From: Pseudomonadota bacterium
GTDB lineage: Bacteria > Myxococcota_A > UBA9160 > SZUA-336
DNA: 61,119 nucleotides
NCBI GenBank assembly: GCA_003247575.1
Contig: QJZC01000006.1
Span: forward strand, 1 to 61,119
Direction: 5' to 3'
Below the pieces are notes generated by a model that saw only the letters and a program-made list of their open reading frames with translations, was not told where the DNA came from and did not search any database. The stretch's first letter is position 1. Every line of letters starts with the position of its first letter. Positions 1-7,304 of the stretch are shown here, in pieces. Position numbers and translations under genes: made by a program.

Positions 1-1
1 C

Positions 2-382
2 TCGAAGCCTGGCTGGCCCGATCTACCGGGTCGCCACGCTGAGAACTTTCAAAGGGCAGAGGCAGTTACACTACCGCCGGGTAAGACGATCTACCGAATC
101 ATAGATTCTGACGCGAATCCCGCCGGTTCGTACTGGGCGCACGAGATTCCAGCCAGCCGCGAAGCATGGCGCAGAGACTACGCCGTCAAGAACAACTGGA
201 ATACGAACGGTATGTATGTGGAGTACACAGTTCCTGAGGGTCCAGGGCTCAAGGCTTGGCAGGGTGAAGCCGCGGCACAAGAACTCGAGGGGTCGGGATA
301 CCATCTCCCGGGCGGTGGGCAGCAGATCTGGGTCCCGCCCAACAGCATCGACCCGAGCGTGCCCAAAGCTACGAGGTGGTGA
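2..382 (+). CDS. C-terminal end of a polymorphic (contact-dependent/Rhs-like) toxin, 5' end outside window
   Basis: The frame is open from the left edge to a TGA at 380-382, giving at least 126 residues. The last ~95 residues look like the toxin domain that ends CDI, haemagglutinin or Rhs-type proteins. It begins around TIYRIIDSDANPAGSYW, continues through an AWRRDYAVKNNW segment and YVEYTVPEG, and ends with YHLPGGGQQIWVPP. The Trp, Tyr and Gly spacing recalls effector C-termini, but I cannot name the fold or activity. The stop overlaps the ATG of a small acidic gene by one base (TGATG), the usual toxin-immunity layout. The delivery part of the protein lies outside the window, so the secretion route is unknown. 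Confidence 0.6.
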   Translation, partial: SKPGWPDLPGRHAENFQRAEAVTLPPGKTIYRIIDSDANPAGSYWAHEIPASREAWRRDYAVKNNWNTNGMYVEYTVPEGPGLKAWQGEAAAQELEGSGYHLPGGGQQIWVPPNSIDPSVPKATRW

Positions 383-780
383 TGACGAACACCAACGCAC
401 CCCGGCAGGACGCCATCGAGCTTCACGAGGCATGCGAGGCACTCGTTTCGAGCATCCGTAATGCTGTCCGCATATTTCGCGCGAATCCACCCCCTGGCTC
501 TCAAGAGTGGCCGCGGCATCGCACTCCGCTTCCGTGGGAGGAGCGTGTGCTTCCGAATCTCGAGGAGTACCAACAGATCCTCGAACAGGCGATCAGCTCC
601 CTTGACAATGGGGACGCGAAGCCGCTGGTCCGAATCGCTTCAGCTTGCGCAGGACTTGCAAAGGACATGGACTTCGACCAGACCTGGATGACCCCCGATG
701 ACAGCAACGCAGTGGATTCTGCTGTGGATAAGCTCGTCTTCTGGGCCAGCCGCATCCGCCGCTCCGACTACTCGGCGTGA
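382..780 (+). CDS. putative immunity protein for the upstream toxin
   Basis: A 132-residue acidic soluble protein with no signal peptide or membrane segment. Two GTG codons (376, 379) precede the ATG in frame. I chose ATG 382 because GAGG at 373-376 lies five bases upstream and the ATG overlaps the toxin stop. The protein looks all-helical, with stretches such as ELHEACEALVSSIRNAV and NLEEYQQILEQAI and a C-terminal helical pair. Small helical proteins immediately behind a toxin C-terminus usually bind and neutralise the toxin. The function is inferred from position only; I do not recognise the family. Confidence 0.6.
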   Translation: MTNTNAPRQDAIELHEACEALVSSIRNAVRIFRANPPPGSQEWPRHRTPLPWEERVLPNLEEYQQILEQAISSLDNGDAKPLVRIASACAGLAKDMDFDQTWMTPDDSNAVDSAVDKLVFWASRIRRSDYSA

Positions 781-826
781 CACAGAACGTTCACGCTACG
801 AGGCCTCAACCGCCTTCGCGCTGCTG

Positions 827-984
827 CTAGTTCGGTCCGCCCCAACGATCGAGCCATTCCTCGACCCGATCCGAGTCCCGGGCCGGCGCGACCAGGAGCG
901 ATCCAACAGCCTGAGCCTCGCCGTCGCACCTCACGGCCGCTGCCCACTCGCGAGTGAGTTCAGGAAATCGAACTCGAGTACACC
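827..984 (-). pseudogene. possible C-terminal remnant of an unknown gene
   Basis: On the minus strand, about 50 codons ending at TAG 827-829 read like protein (ELTREWAAAVRCDGEAQAV, then a VEEWLDRWGGPN tail) with GC-rich third positions. No start codon or longer body is visible, and the stretch overlaps the start of a plus-strand fragment. It may be chance or a fragment left by rearrangement. Confidence 0.22.
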
Positions 985-1386
985 CGTGCCGACGGGAGGG
1001 GCGTCGCGTACATCTTCAGTCCGCAGCAGCTCCGAAGGGACAGCTCCGTTGCTCAGCTCCCACTCCGCTATGGCAGATCATGGCCGGATGTCGCCACGCA
1101 CGTAGCCGCCACGGAGCCAAGCCCGGGAGTCTACATTGCCGCTGGTACCCTGGCCTGCTACTCCGGCGAGGAGCTCGTCTCCCAGATGGTGGTTGGGAAG
1201 TTTAGAGTTCTGGAGGACTTCAGCCTGGTGGACCTCGATTCATCGAATCGCGAGCCTGAGGCCTCGAAGCACGGCCTGGAAGCACCCTATCCACCAAGAG
1301 GGCACTCAGGAGACGATCCAGCCGGTGAACATGAATGCTGCGGGCACCGCCGTCGCTCGTACTGCTCGACGAGATCCCCGAGCTGA
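958..1386 (+). pseudogene. N-terminally truncated fragment of an unrecognised protein
   Basis: The frame follows a TGA at 955-957 and has no ATG or GTG before 1186, yet the first ~100 codons read like a folded protein: EYTRADGRGVAYIFSPQQL, SPGVYIAAGTLACYSGEEL and VGKFRVLEDFSLVDLDSS. After about 1260 the composition becomes random and the frame runs out at 1384-1386. I read it as a gene body that has lost its 5' part. Its position behind a toxin/immunity pair suggests an orphan cassette of the same array, but I do not recognise the family. Confidence 0.35.
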
Positions 1387-1504
1387 ACGCCGACGCACTC
1401 GTCTGGAACCACCTCGAGACTCATGGTCTCGGACGTCGAGTGATCCGTACTCGAGACGAGCTCAAGGCATTCGCCATCGCACGCCTGCGTGCGATGGCGA
1501 ATGG
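1335..1504 (+). pseudogene. IS630-family transposase C-terminal remnant
   Basis: About 56 codons resemble the end of an IS630 (DDE) transposase. LLDEIPELNADALVWNHL corresponds to the family's 'LPPYSPELNPDExVWNHLK' segment carrying the last catalytic Glu, followed by a GLGRRVIRTRDELKAFAIAR tail. The catalytic Glu position appears changed (ADALVW rather than PDExVW). There is a stop directly upstream (1332-1334), no N-terminal part and no clear terminal inverted repeats, so this is a dead fragment marking past insertion or rearrangement. Confidence 0.55.
1469..1502. repeat. perfect 16-bp inverted repeat with 2-nt loop
   Basis: ATTCGCCATCGCACGC (1469-1484) is followed after CT by its exact reverse complement (1487-1502). 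It lies at the 3' end of the transposase remnant. Such a near-cruciform could come from an inverted duplication during IS decay. No T-run follows, so it is not a typical terminator. Confidence 0.75.
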
Positions 1505-1511
1505 CCAACAT

Positions 1512-1868
1512 GCTGAGAACATTCGTTCTCGAAACCCATGTCCACTACGCCAAATCAAACATACACAATATTGAGTACGATCCTTTCGTACTGCTTCGTG
1601 AGCCTCCAGCGAATAAGCACAGCGTGGCCCTGGAATCCTCCAGCTCCCCCGGTAAAAGGAACCGGCATCCTGCCGAGGAGGCATCTCGATCGTCCTCCGA
1701 GTGCAGCCCGACCCGCTCGCGCGATGCAGGCCACAGACTGCGCTAGCCGCACGATGCACACTGCGCCGCTCGGATCGGTCACAATCAGCCGGAGACACTG
1801 CGCGCGGGGGCACGTCACCCAGGTGGGTTCGGCCTGTCCGACCGGTGTGACGAGAGGAGGACGAGTCC
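1512..1868. other. gap without a recognisable gene
   Basis: No frame here reads like protein on either strand. The stretch separates the decayed toxin/IS region from the VOC gene. The only functional site I can point to is the AGGAGG ribosome binding site at 1855-1860. Confidence 0.6.
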
Positions 1869-2318
1869 ATGAGTCAGATCACGCAGGGAGTGTTTCCACA
1901 CATGGTGATCCAGGACGCTGCCGCAGCGATCACTTTCTATCGCGAGGCCCTCGGTGCGACCGAGAAGCTGCGTGTAACCGCAGATGACGGGAAGCGAATC
2001 CTGCACGCCGAGCTCGAGATCAACGGCGCTACGGTCATGCTGATGGACGACTTTCCCGAGTACCGCGACCCATCGGTTCCGTCGTCCGCGACGCCGACCT
2101 CGCTCGGAGGAACGACGATCATCCTCCATCTCGAAGTGCCGGACTGTGATGCGGCGTTCGAGCGGGCGATCCGCGCGGGAGCCAAACCGATCATGCCGCC
2201 CGAAGATGCCTTCTGGGGAGCACGCTACGCGCAGGTCACCGATCCATTCGGTCACGCCTGGAGCTTCTCGCACCCCCTGCCGGGCGCCAAGACCGAAGAC
2301 ACCCAAGCAACGACCTGA
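1869..2318 (+). CDS. VOC family (glyoxalase/PhnB-like) protein
   Basis: A 149-residue single-domain protein of the vicinal oxygen chelate superfamily. The N-terminal half contains IQDAAAAITFYREALGA, the classic first beta-alpha-beta unit. The second unit reads LEVPDCDAAFERAIRAGA and ends with AQVTDPFGHAWSF, the PhnB/bleomycin-resistance signature. AGGAGG lies eight bases before the ATG. The family covers metalloenzymes and small-molecule-binding resistance proteins, so substrate and metal use cannot be read from sequence. It stands alone, with a 137-bp gap before the next gene. Confidence 0.88.
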   Translation: MSQITQGVFPHMVIQDAAAAITFYREALGATEKLRVTADDGKRILHAELEINGATVMLMDDFPEYRDPSVPSSATPTSLGGTTIILHLEVPDCDAAFERAIRAGAKPIMPPEDAFWGARYAQVTDPFGHAWSFSHPLPGAKTEDTQATT

Positions 2319-2455
2319 GCATCCACGATGCATCGAGCTTCGTAGAACCGCGAGCACAGCGCGTCTCGCTACGAGAGAGAACCTATCTGTGCTCGATGCG
2401 ACGAGGGACCCTGCGTAGTAGACTCACACCCGGAGTCGGCCTGAGGAGCTCGAAG

Positions 2456-2656
2456 ATGTTCGGAATGGGAATGTCTGCCTTCCCTGTTTGGATCCTGGGT
2501 CTCGTCGTCTATGCGGCCATGTTCATCGTCTTGGTTGCGGCCGGAGTGCTCCTCGGTGCGTTTGCGACTGCGTGGATGGATCCGCGGCTCGCACAGGTTC
2601 GCGCGCGAGCGCACGAGCGTTGGAAACGCTCGAGGCATCGGAGCACGGATTCGTAG
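2456..2656 (+). CDS. small single-pass membrane protein
   Basis: A 66-residue protein with one long hydrophobic helix (about residues 8-38, including ILGLVVYAAMFIVLVAAGVL), followed by a basic tail rich in Arg and His. An upstream in-frame start exists at 2396. I prefer ATG 2456 because GAGGAG (2443-2448) sits seven bases before it and the hydrophobic segment then begins promptly. A positive cytoplasmic tail predicts N-out/C-in topology. No family recognised. Confidence 0.6.
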   Translation: MFGMGMSAFPVWILGLVVYAAMFIVLVAAGVLLGAFATAWMDPRLAQVRARAHERWKRSRHRSTDS

Positions 2657-2708
2657 GCCGAGTCGAGAACCTTCGTTCTAACGACTGAATCCGAGTGGAG
2701 TCGAACGA

Positions 2709-4994
2709 GTGAGCGACACCAGAACGTCGACTGCGGTGGCACTGACTGTTCTAGTGAGTGCAGCTCTGGCGGTTGCCGTCGTCTATTGGAGCCCGCGCGA
2801 GCACGAGCTTGCGGAACGCAACTCGAGTCAGCCGATCTCGGAACCGCCGGTTTCCGCACAGGTGGAGGCACCTGCGCGCAGAGCCCCGGACGAAACCGAG
2901 CGCAGTAGCGCGTCGACGAACAGAAGCTCGGCGGCAGCTTCCGCGGTCGCGCGCGGTACGCTTCGCGGACATGTGCTCGTCGACGGTGCACCGCCGACCG
3001 AGAGAGTCCGCCTCTCGTGGGAGAGCTTTGGAGGCACTCCCAGTCCGCGGGGCGAGCTCGAGACGGATGCGCGCGGTTCCTTTGTGCTCGAGGAGGCTCC
3101 GAGCGGGACGTTTGCGTTCGTTCCACTGGAGCCACATCGCTGGGCGGATACCGAGTATGACGAGGTCGTGCAGAAAGGAGAGCGGCGCTGGCTCGAGATC
3201 GACTTCGACCCGAGCGAGAGGCGCGAGATCGAGTTTCGACTCACGGGACTGTCGTTCCTGAGCGGCCGCGCGGTCGTCTCCGACACGGGCGAGCCGCTCG
3301 TCTCGGGAACGGTTCGCAGTGGCTTCTCCCTGCGCTACGTCGAGAGTCGCTCCTTCGGGTTGAGCACACACCGGTCTGAGGGGTCCGGAACCGAAACGTC
3401 CCTGGGTACGGACGGAACCTGGAGACTGGCGCTCGATGCCCCCGGCATCCAGGAGGTCGAGGTCCACATCCATCCCAGCACGAAGGACCTCGGGGAGGCA
3501 TCGAAACGAGTGACCCTGGCTGAGCTGCCGCGGAAACAGAACGGCGACTACGACCTGGGTGCGATCGAGGTTCCCATCGCACACTTGGTGAAGGTCCGCG
3601 TGCGCGACCCCAAGGGAACACCGATCAACGCTGCAAGCATCGCCTCCAGCACGCGCGGGTATCGAGAGAGTGCGATCAGCGACGCAGATGGCCTCGCCGA
3701 ACTCTGGCTGACGGATCCCCTGCCACACAGCCTCGATGTCAGTGCGGAAGGCTACTGGTGGCGACAAGTGGACGTATCCCCCCGAGACATCTTGCTCGAC
3801 GTGACACTGGATCCCGCGAACGAAGTGATTTGGAGGATCTCGCTTCCAAACTCGGAACCTACGCGACCGATCGGTATGGAGTTGTCGGTGTCACTCCCCT
3901 GCGCCTACCTGAACACAGGGCGAGATACCGCGGGCCAGCTCCTCTCCGATCGTGGGACGGAGCCCCGCGCGAAGCTCGCCCCCGCTCCTCGGGTGAGCAA
4001 CAGCATGAGCTCCTCGGGCAGCAATGATGGGCAAGGCAACTGCACCCGGAGCTGGCAATTCGAGCACCGCACCCTGACCGTGACCGGATTCCGCCCGGGA
4101 GTCGCACTCCCCTGGGAGCTCAGGGAACATGGCGACGGCTCCCCGACCCTGTCGAGTGGAGTGATACCGTCGCTCGGAGCAGCGGAACGCAGAGTGGTAG
4201 ACGTTCGGCTCGACAAAGCTGCTCTCACGATCACCGGCCGCGTACTGGATCTCGCCGGGAATCCGCTCCAGGCCATCATCGGCGTGGACAGCGGCGCGTA
4301 TCGCTCGATGCGGTCGCGCCCCGATGGAAGCTTCGCGGTCACGTTCCTGAACGATGAGGCAGACCTGAGTGTGTTCGCAGCTGGCTACCAGCCATTTCGC
4401 GCCAAGGCCCAGGCACTGGAGTCCTCCGACGGGCCCGTCGAGATCGTGCTGCAGCCCGCCATGCCCGTGCGGATTCGCTTGAGGAACGAAGCGGGGGCCG
4501 CGGTCTCGAACGCCGAGGTGCGGCTGAGGGCGGTCGGCACTCAGGAGGGGGCTTCGGGCATAGGGCTCGGGAACGGGATCTACGAGGTCTCGGGCGTGGG
4601 TCTCGGTCCGGCGCTCATCGAGATCCGGATCGGAAGCACGTTCTTCCGGCGCAACGTCGACGTCGATCGCGACACGGTCGAGGTTTCGATCCCGGCGTTG
4701 GTTCCAGTGCGCTTCGATTGGACCCTGCCTCCAGAGACCGATGTGCAAACGCCGGAAATCGTCATGTTGCCTGCGGGCCAGTCCACGATCATCTCCAGAG
4801 ACACCAGCCCCTTCATGATCGCCGGAGTCTCGCTCGACGCACGAACACAGCGCTCCGGCCAGGTCGAGATGCTCGCTGTTCCGGGGCCATATCTGGTCCT
4901 GTTGGAAGGACTCGGCGAGCCGGGCTTCCGAATCGGCCCGCTCGAAGTCGTCATTCCCCCAGAAGGCGGAAGGGTGATCGCGCTGGGTCCCTGA
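2709..4994 (+). CDS. large membrane-anchored protein with repeated carboxypeptidase-regulatory-like (Ig-fold) domains
   Basis: A 761-residue protein starting at GTG 2709. A single hydrophobic helix (about residues 9-26) acts as signal or anchor, followed by a Ser/Glu/Pro-rich linker to about residue 85. The rest is a chain of beta-sandwich domains of the CarboxypepD_reg/transthyretin-like type, with recurring patterns such as GTLRGHVLVDG, LSGRAVVSDTGEPL, ITGRVLDLAGNPLQA and GSF turns. No catalytic motif is visible. Such proteins are extracytoplasmic and thought structural or adhesive. It converges on the OmpA-domain gene with only four bases between stops. Confidence 0.72.
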   Translation: MSDTRTSTAVALTVLVSAALAVAVVYWSPREHELAERNSSQPISEPPVSAQVEAPARRAPDETERSSASTNRSSAAASAVARGTLRGHVLVDGAPPTERVRLSWESFGGTPSPRGELETDARGSFVLEEAPSGTFAFVPLEPHRWADTEYDEVVQKGERRWLEIDFDPSERREIEFRLTGLSFLSGRAVVSDTGEPLVSGTVRSGFSLRYVESRSFGLSTHRSEGSGTETSLGTDGTWRLALDAPGIQEVEVHIHPSTKDLGEASKRVTLAELPRKQNGDYDLGAIEVPIAHLVKVRVRDPKGTPINAASIASSTRGYRESAISDADGLAELWLTDPLPHSLDVSAEGYWWRQVDVSPRDILLDVTLDPANEVIWRISLPNSEPTRPIGMELSVSLPCAYLNTGRDTAGQLLSDRGTEPRAKLAPAPRVSNSMSSSGSNDGQGNCTRSWQFEHRTLTVTGFRPGVALPWELREHGDGSPTLSSGVIPSLGAAERRVVDVRLDKAALTITGRVLDLAGNPLQAIIGVDSGAYRSMRSRPDGSFAVTFLNDEADLSVFAAGYQPFRAKAQALESSDGPVEIVLQPAMPVRIRLRNEAGAAVSNAEVRLRAVGTQEGASGIGLGNGIYEVSGVGLGPALIEIRIGSTFFRRNVDVDRDTVEVSIPALVPVRFDWTLPPETDVQTPEIVMLPAGQSTIISRDTSPFMIAGVSLDARTQRSGQVEMLAVPGPYLVLLEGLGEPGFRIGPLEVVIPPEGGRVIALGP

Positions 4995-4998
4995 GCGC

Positions 4999-6354
4999 TC
5001 AGCGCGCGCTCGGCAATCGCTTGAGCGTGACGCGTCGATTGATCGCGCGAACCGTTTCGGTCGTGCCGGACACCACCGGCTCCTGCTCACCGCGACCGAC
5101 ACCGCTCAGTTGCTCCGGCGCGATCTCGAACTGTTCCCGAAGATAGGCGACGGCGACCTGAGCACGCTGCTCCGAGACGCGCAGGTTCTCGTCGGCCGGA
5201 CCCCGGTCGTCCGTGTGAACCTCGAGCACGAAGCGATCCGAAGCGAGACGCTCGTCCCTGAGCGCGCGTCCCACCTCGTCCAAGACCTGCCGCCCTGCGG
5301 GGGTCAGCTCTCCGGACGCCGACTCGAAGGGAACGTCGAGATCGATCGCGGCGGCAGCCTCCGCACGGTCGATGCGCAGGAGTTGTGCCACGACGATCTC
5401 CGCGCGCACCTTGTTCGCGGGCTCACTCGAATCCGCAGGCGACCGCTCGGAGTCCGCCTCGGACTCGGGGGCGGACTCAGCCGCGGACTCGGCTGGGGTA
5501 GGCTCCGCACGCGCGACCTGGGTCGTCGGCTCGAGCGGAGTGGGAACCTCGGAACTCTGCTCTGCGGAGGGTGCCGCACCTTCCGGCTGCGATGGGGGAG
5601 CCACCTCCGCCAGCTCGATCGGCTCGATCGGCTCGATCGGCTCGCCAACGGAGGATTCTGGAGCTTCCCGGTCTCGATCGGGGGTCGCACCGTTCGAGCC
5701 ATCCGCCAGCTCGAGCGTCGGAGCGTCCACCGGGAGACTCCGAGCGCCCTCGCTATCGGCGACCTGGATCTCTTCGCTCTGGATCTCCGGGCTCTGCGGA
5801 TCCGAAGACTGCGGACCCGAGGTCCGGGAATCCGGAGTCCGCTGGGCCACCTGATCCCGCACTTCGAGATCGGACTCGCGACCAGAATTCAAGAAGAACA
5901 GCAGCGCCGCCGCAGCCGCCACCCCGGCCGCCAGGCCCATGCGCGCTCCGAAGCGTCTCCTCGGAGCGACGCGCGACGGGCTCGGGGACCGCACCTGTGA
6001 CCTCTCGCCCGGGTCCCACGCACCTGCCTGGTCTCCACCTCCTGTCCCTGTCCGAGCGGACGCACCCGCCTGATCGGGAGCGCCGCCCCGAACCGCCTCT
6101 TCGCCCTGACCGGCACCGCCGCCCTGACCGGCCTCTCTACGGCTCTCCTCGAGCTTGCTGCGCAGCGTGCGAAGCGCGCGGATCTGAGCGGACGCGAGAG
6201 GGGCCTCTGCCTGGTACCGCTCGATCTGCTTGCGCTCAGCGGGCGAGAGAGAGTTCGGATCCTCTACATAGCGCGCGAGCAACTCGGCAGGCGGATCGTC
6301 GTTCGACAGAACCGCGCCGAGTAGATTGTCGAGGGCACGCGAATCTTCACTCAT
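4999..6354 (-). CDS. OmpA-domain membrane protein, probable anti-sigma/sensor partner of the ECF sigma factor
   Basis: 451 residues from ATG 6354 (GGAG eight bases upstream; an ATG at 6399 gives 15 more residues but has no good binding site). The N-terminal ~110 residues are cytoplasmic and charged, followed by a Gly/Gln-rich linker. One transmembrane helix follows (MGLAAGVAAAAALLFFL, near residue 150), then a long Glu/Pro/Ser-rich periplasmic linker. The C-terminus is an OmpA-like peptidoglycan-binding domain (FESASGELTPAGRQVLDEVG to VSEQRAQVAVAYL). It lies downstream of the ECF sigma gene in the same orientation. Inference: the N-terminus restrains sigma and the OmpA domain senses the envelope. 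No zinc-binding HxxxCxxC motif was seen. Confidence 0.72.
   Translation of the reverse strand: MSEDSRALDNLLGAVLSNDDPPAELLARYVEDPNSLSPAERKQIERYQAEAPLASAQIRALRTLRSKLEESRREAGQGGGAGQGEEAVRGGAPDQAGASARTGTGGGDQAGAWDPGERSQVRSPSPSRVAPRRRFGARMGLAAGVAAAAALLFFLNSGRESDLEVRDQVAQRTPDSRTSGPQSSDPQSPEIQSEEIQVADSEGARSLPVDAPTLELADGSNGATPDRDREAPESSVGEPIEPIEPIELAEVAPPSQPEGAAPSAEQSSEVPTPLEPTTQVARAEPTPAESAAESAPESEADSERSPADSSEPANKVRAEIVVAQLLRIDRAEAAAAIDLDVPFESASGELTPAGRQVLDEVGRALRDERLASDRFVLEVHTDDRGPADENLRVSEQRAQVAVAYLREQFEIAPEQLSGVGRGEQEPVVSGTTETVRAINRRVTLKRLPSAR
5614..5640 (-). repeat. 3 x 9-bp tandem repeat in the linker of the OmpA-domain protein
   Basis: Three perfect copies of CTCGATCGG (plus strand) encode the Glu-Pro-Ile repeats in the periplasmic linker. 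Slippage here would change linker length by three residues per unit without breaking the frame. Confidence 0.8.
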
Positions 6355-6496
6355 GTTGCCAGCTCCGGCTCGGGAGGTGTCGGGGGACTCGCGAGCCATT
6401 CTCGAGAGACTTTTGACCTATGCGTAGGTGTCGGAGCACCCGAAATCGGATCGAAGGCGCCAGGCGCGAGTCGCAGATCGCAAATCGCATCTCCGA

Positions 6497-7069
6497 TCAC
6501 CCGGACCGATCTCGGGTGGGGTCGACCTCCATCAGCGCACGCAAGGCTTTGAGGCCCTGCCGCTGCAGGCGCTTGAGCGTTCCCAGGGCCACGCCGATCA
6601 CGTCCGCCGCTTCGGCATAGCTGTGCCCCTGGAGATAGAGCGCCTCGATCACGGCGCGCTCGCGATCCGGAAGCGAGCCCAGGGCCTTTCCCAGATCGAC
6701 GCGAACCTGCGGATCGCTGTCGCGACGCTCGTCCGCCAGCAGACGCTCCTCGAGTTCGTCGATGTTCTCGCCGACTCCCGAGCGGTCGGCTTTGCGTCCC
6801 TTCCGGATCCAGTCCCGTATCGAATTACGAACGACTGCTCCGACGAAGGCGACGAAGGCTTCGGGAGCACGCAGACGATCGCCGCGATAATGATCGAGGA
6901 TGACGAGAGTCACGTTCTGGATGATGTCGTCGGCTGAATCCAGGTGCAGCTCTGCGCGGTAACGCCGCATCCAGCCAACGATGAGCTGAGAGAGCTCCGC
7001 CAGCGCCTGCAGATCGTTCCGCTCGATCCGCTCGAGAACAGCGATCCAGTCTGTGTAGGCTTGCCTCAT
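6497..7069 (-). CDS. ECF-type RNA polymerase sigma factor
   Basis: A 190-residue protein with sigma-2 and sigma-4 regions only. Region 2 runs through DSADDIIQNVTLVILDHY and FVGAVVRNSIRDWIRKGRK. Region 4 is LGSLPDRERAVIEALYLQG followed by the helix-turn-helix SYAEAADVIGVALGTLKR. It is transcribed away from the TpsB/TpsA operon across a 235-bp gap and toward the OmpA-domain gene, 142 bp downstream. The context suggests that it controls the secretion locus, the membrane partner, or both. No promoter consensus for it could be derived from a single region. Confidence 0.9.
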   Translation of the reverse strand: MRQAYTDWIAVLERIERNDLQALAELSQLIVGWMRRYRAELHLDSADDIIQNVTLVILDHYRGDRLRAPEAFVAFVGAVVRNSIRDWIRKGRKADRSGVGENIDELEERLLADERRDSDPQVRVDLGKALGSLPDRERAVIEALYLQGHSYAEAADVIGVALGTLKRLQRQGLKALRALMEVDPTRDRSG

Positions 7070-7304
7070 GACGGGAATCCTAGTGGGTCACGTAGCTTCC
7101 GGTGGCAGGGAGGCTTCTCCGTCCCGGTGTCTCCGCTCGCGTGGTCGTGTCCGGGCGTTCGTCCCGGCGTCGACAGGATCACGGAGATCAGGAGATATTT
7201 TGTCGCCGGATGCGCTCCGATTTCGTCGCTCGCAACACCTACCCTACACGAGCTCGCCGACGACGGAGTGAGGTTGTCGGTCACAGCAACGGAAGGAATC
7301 GCGG
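7070..7304. promoter_or_regulatory. divergent intergenic region between ECF sigma and TPS operon
   Basis: 235 bases lie between two divergent starts, so both promoters must be here. The most AT-rich stretch (about 7188-7206) is a plausible melting region. I cannot assign -35/-10 boxes or an ECF motif. AAGGAA (7293-7298) serves the TpsB ATG. Confidence 0.4.

Noticed and set aside
698..1105. Plus-strand open frame overlapping the end of the immunity gene
   Set aside because: Low-complexity Ser/Arg/Pro content and overlap with a better-supported gene; it reads as an out-of-frame shadow.
1287..1511. Minus-strand frame across the transposase remnant
   Set aside because: It mirrors the plus-strand IS630-like sequence and the palindrome; its residues are not protein-like.
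5110..6000. Plus-strand frames opposite the OmpA-domain gene
   Set aside because: They mirror its repetitive Glu/Pro/Ser linker and carry no recognisable domain.
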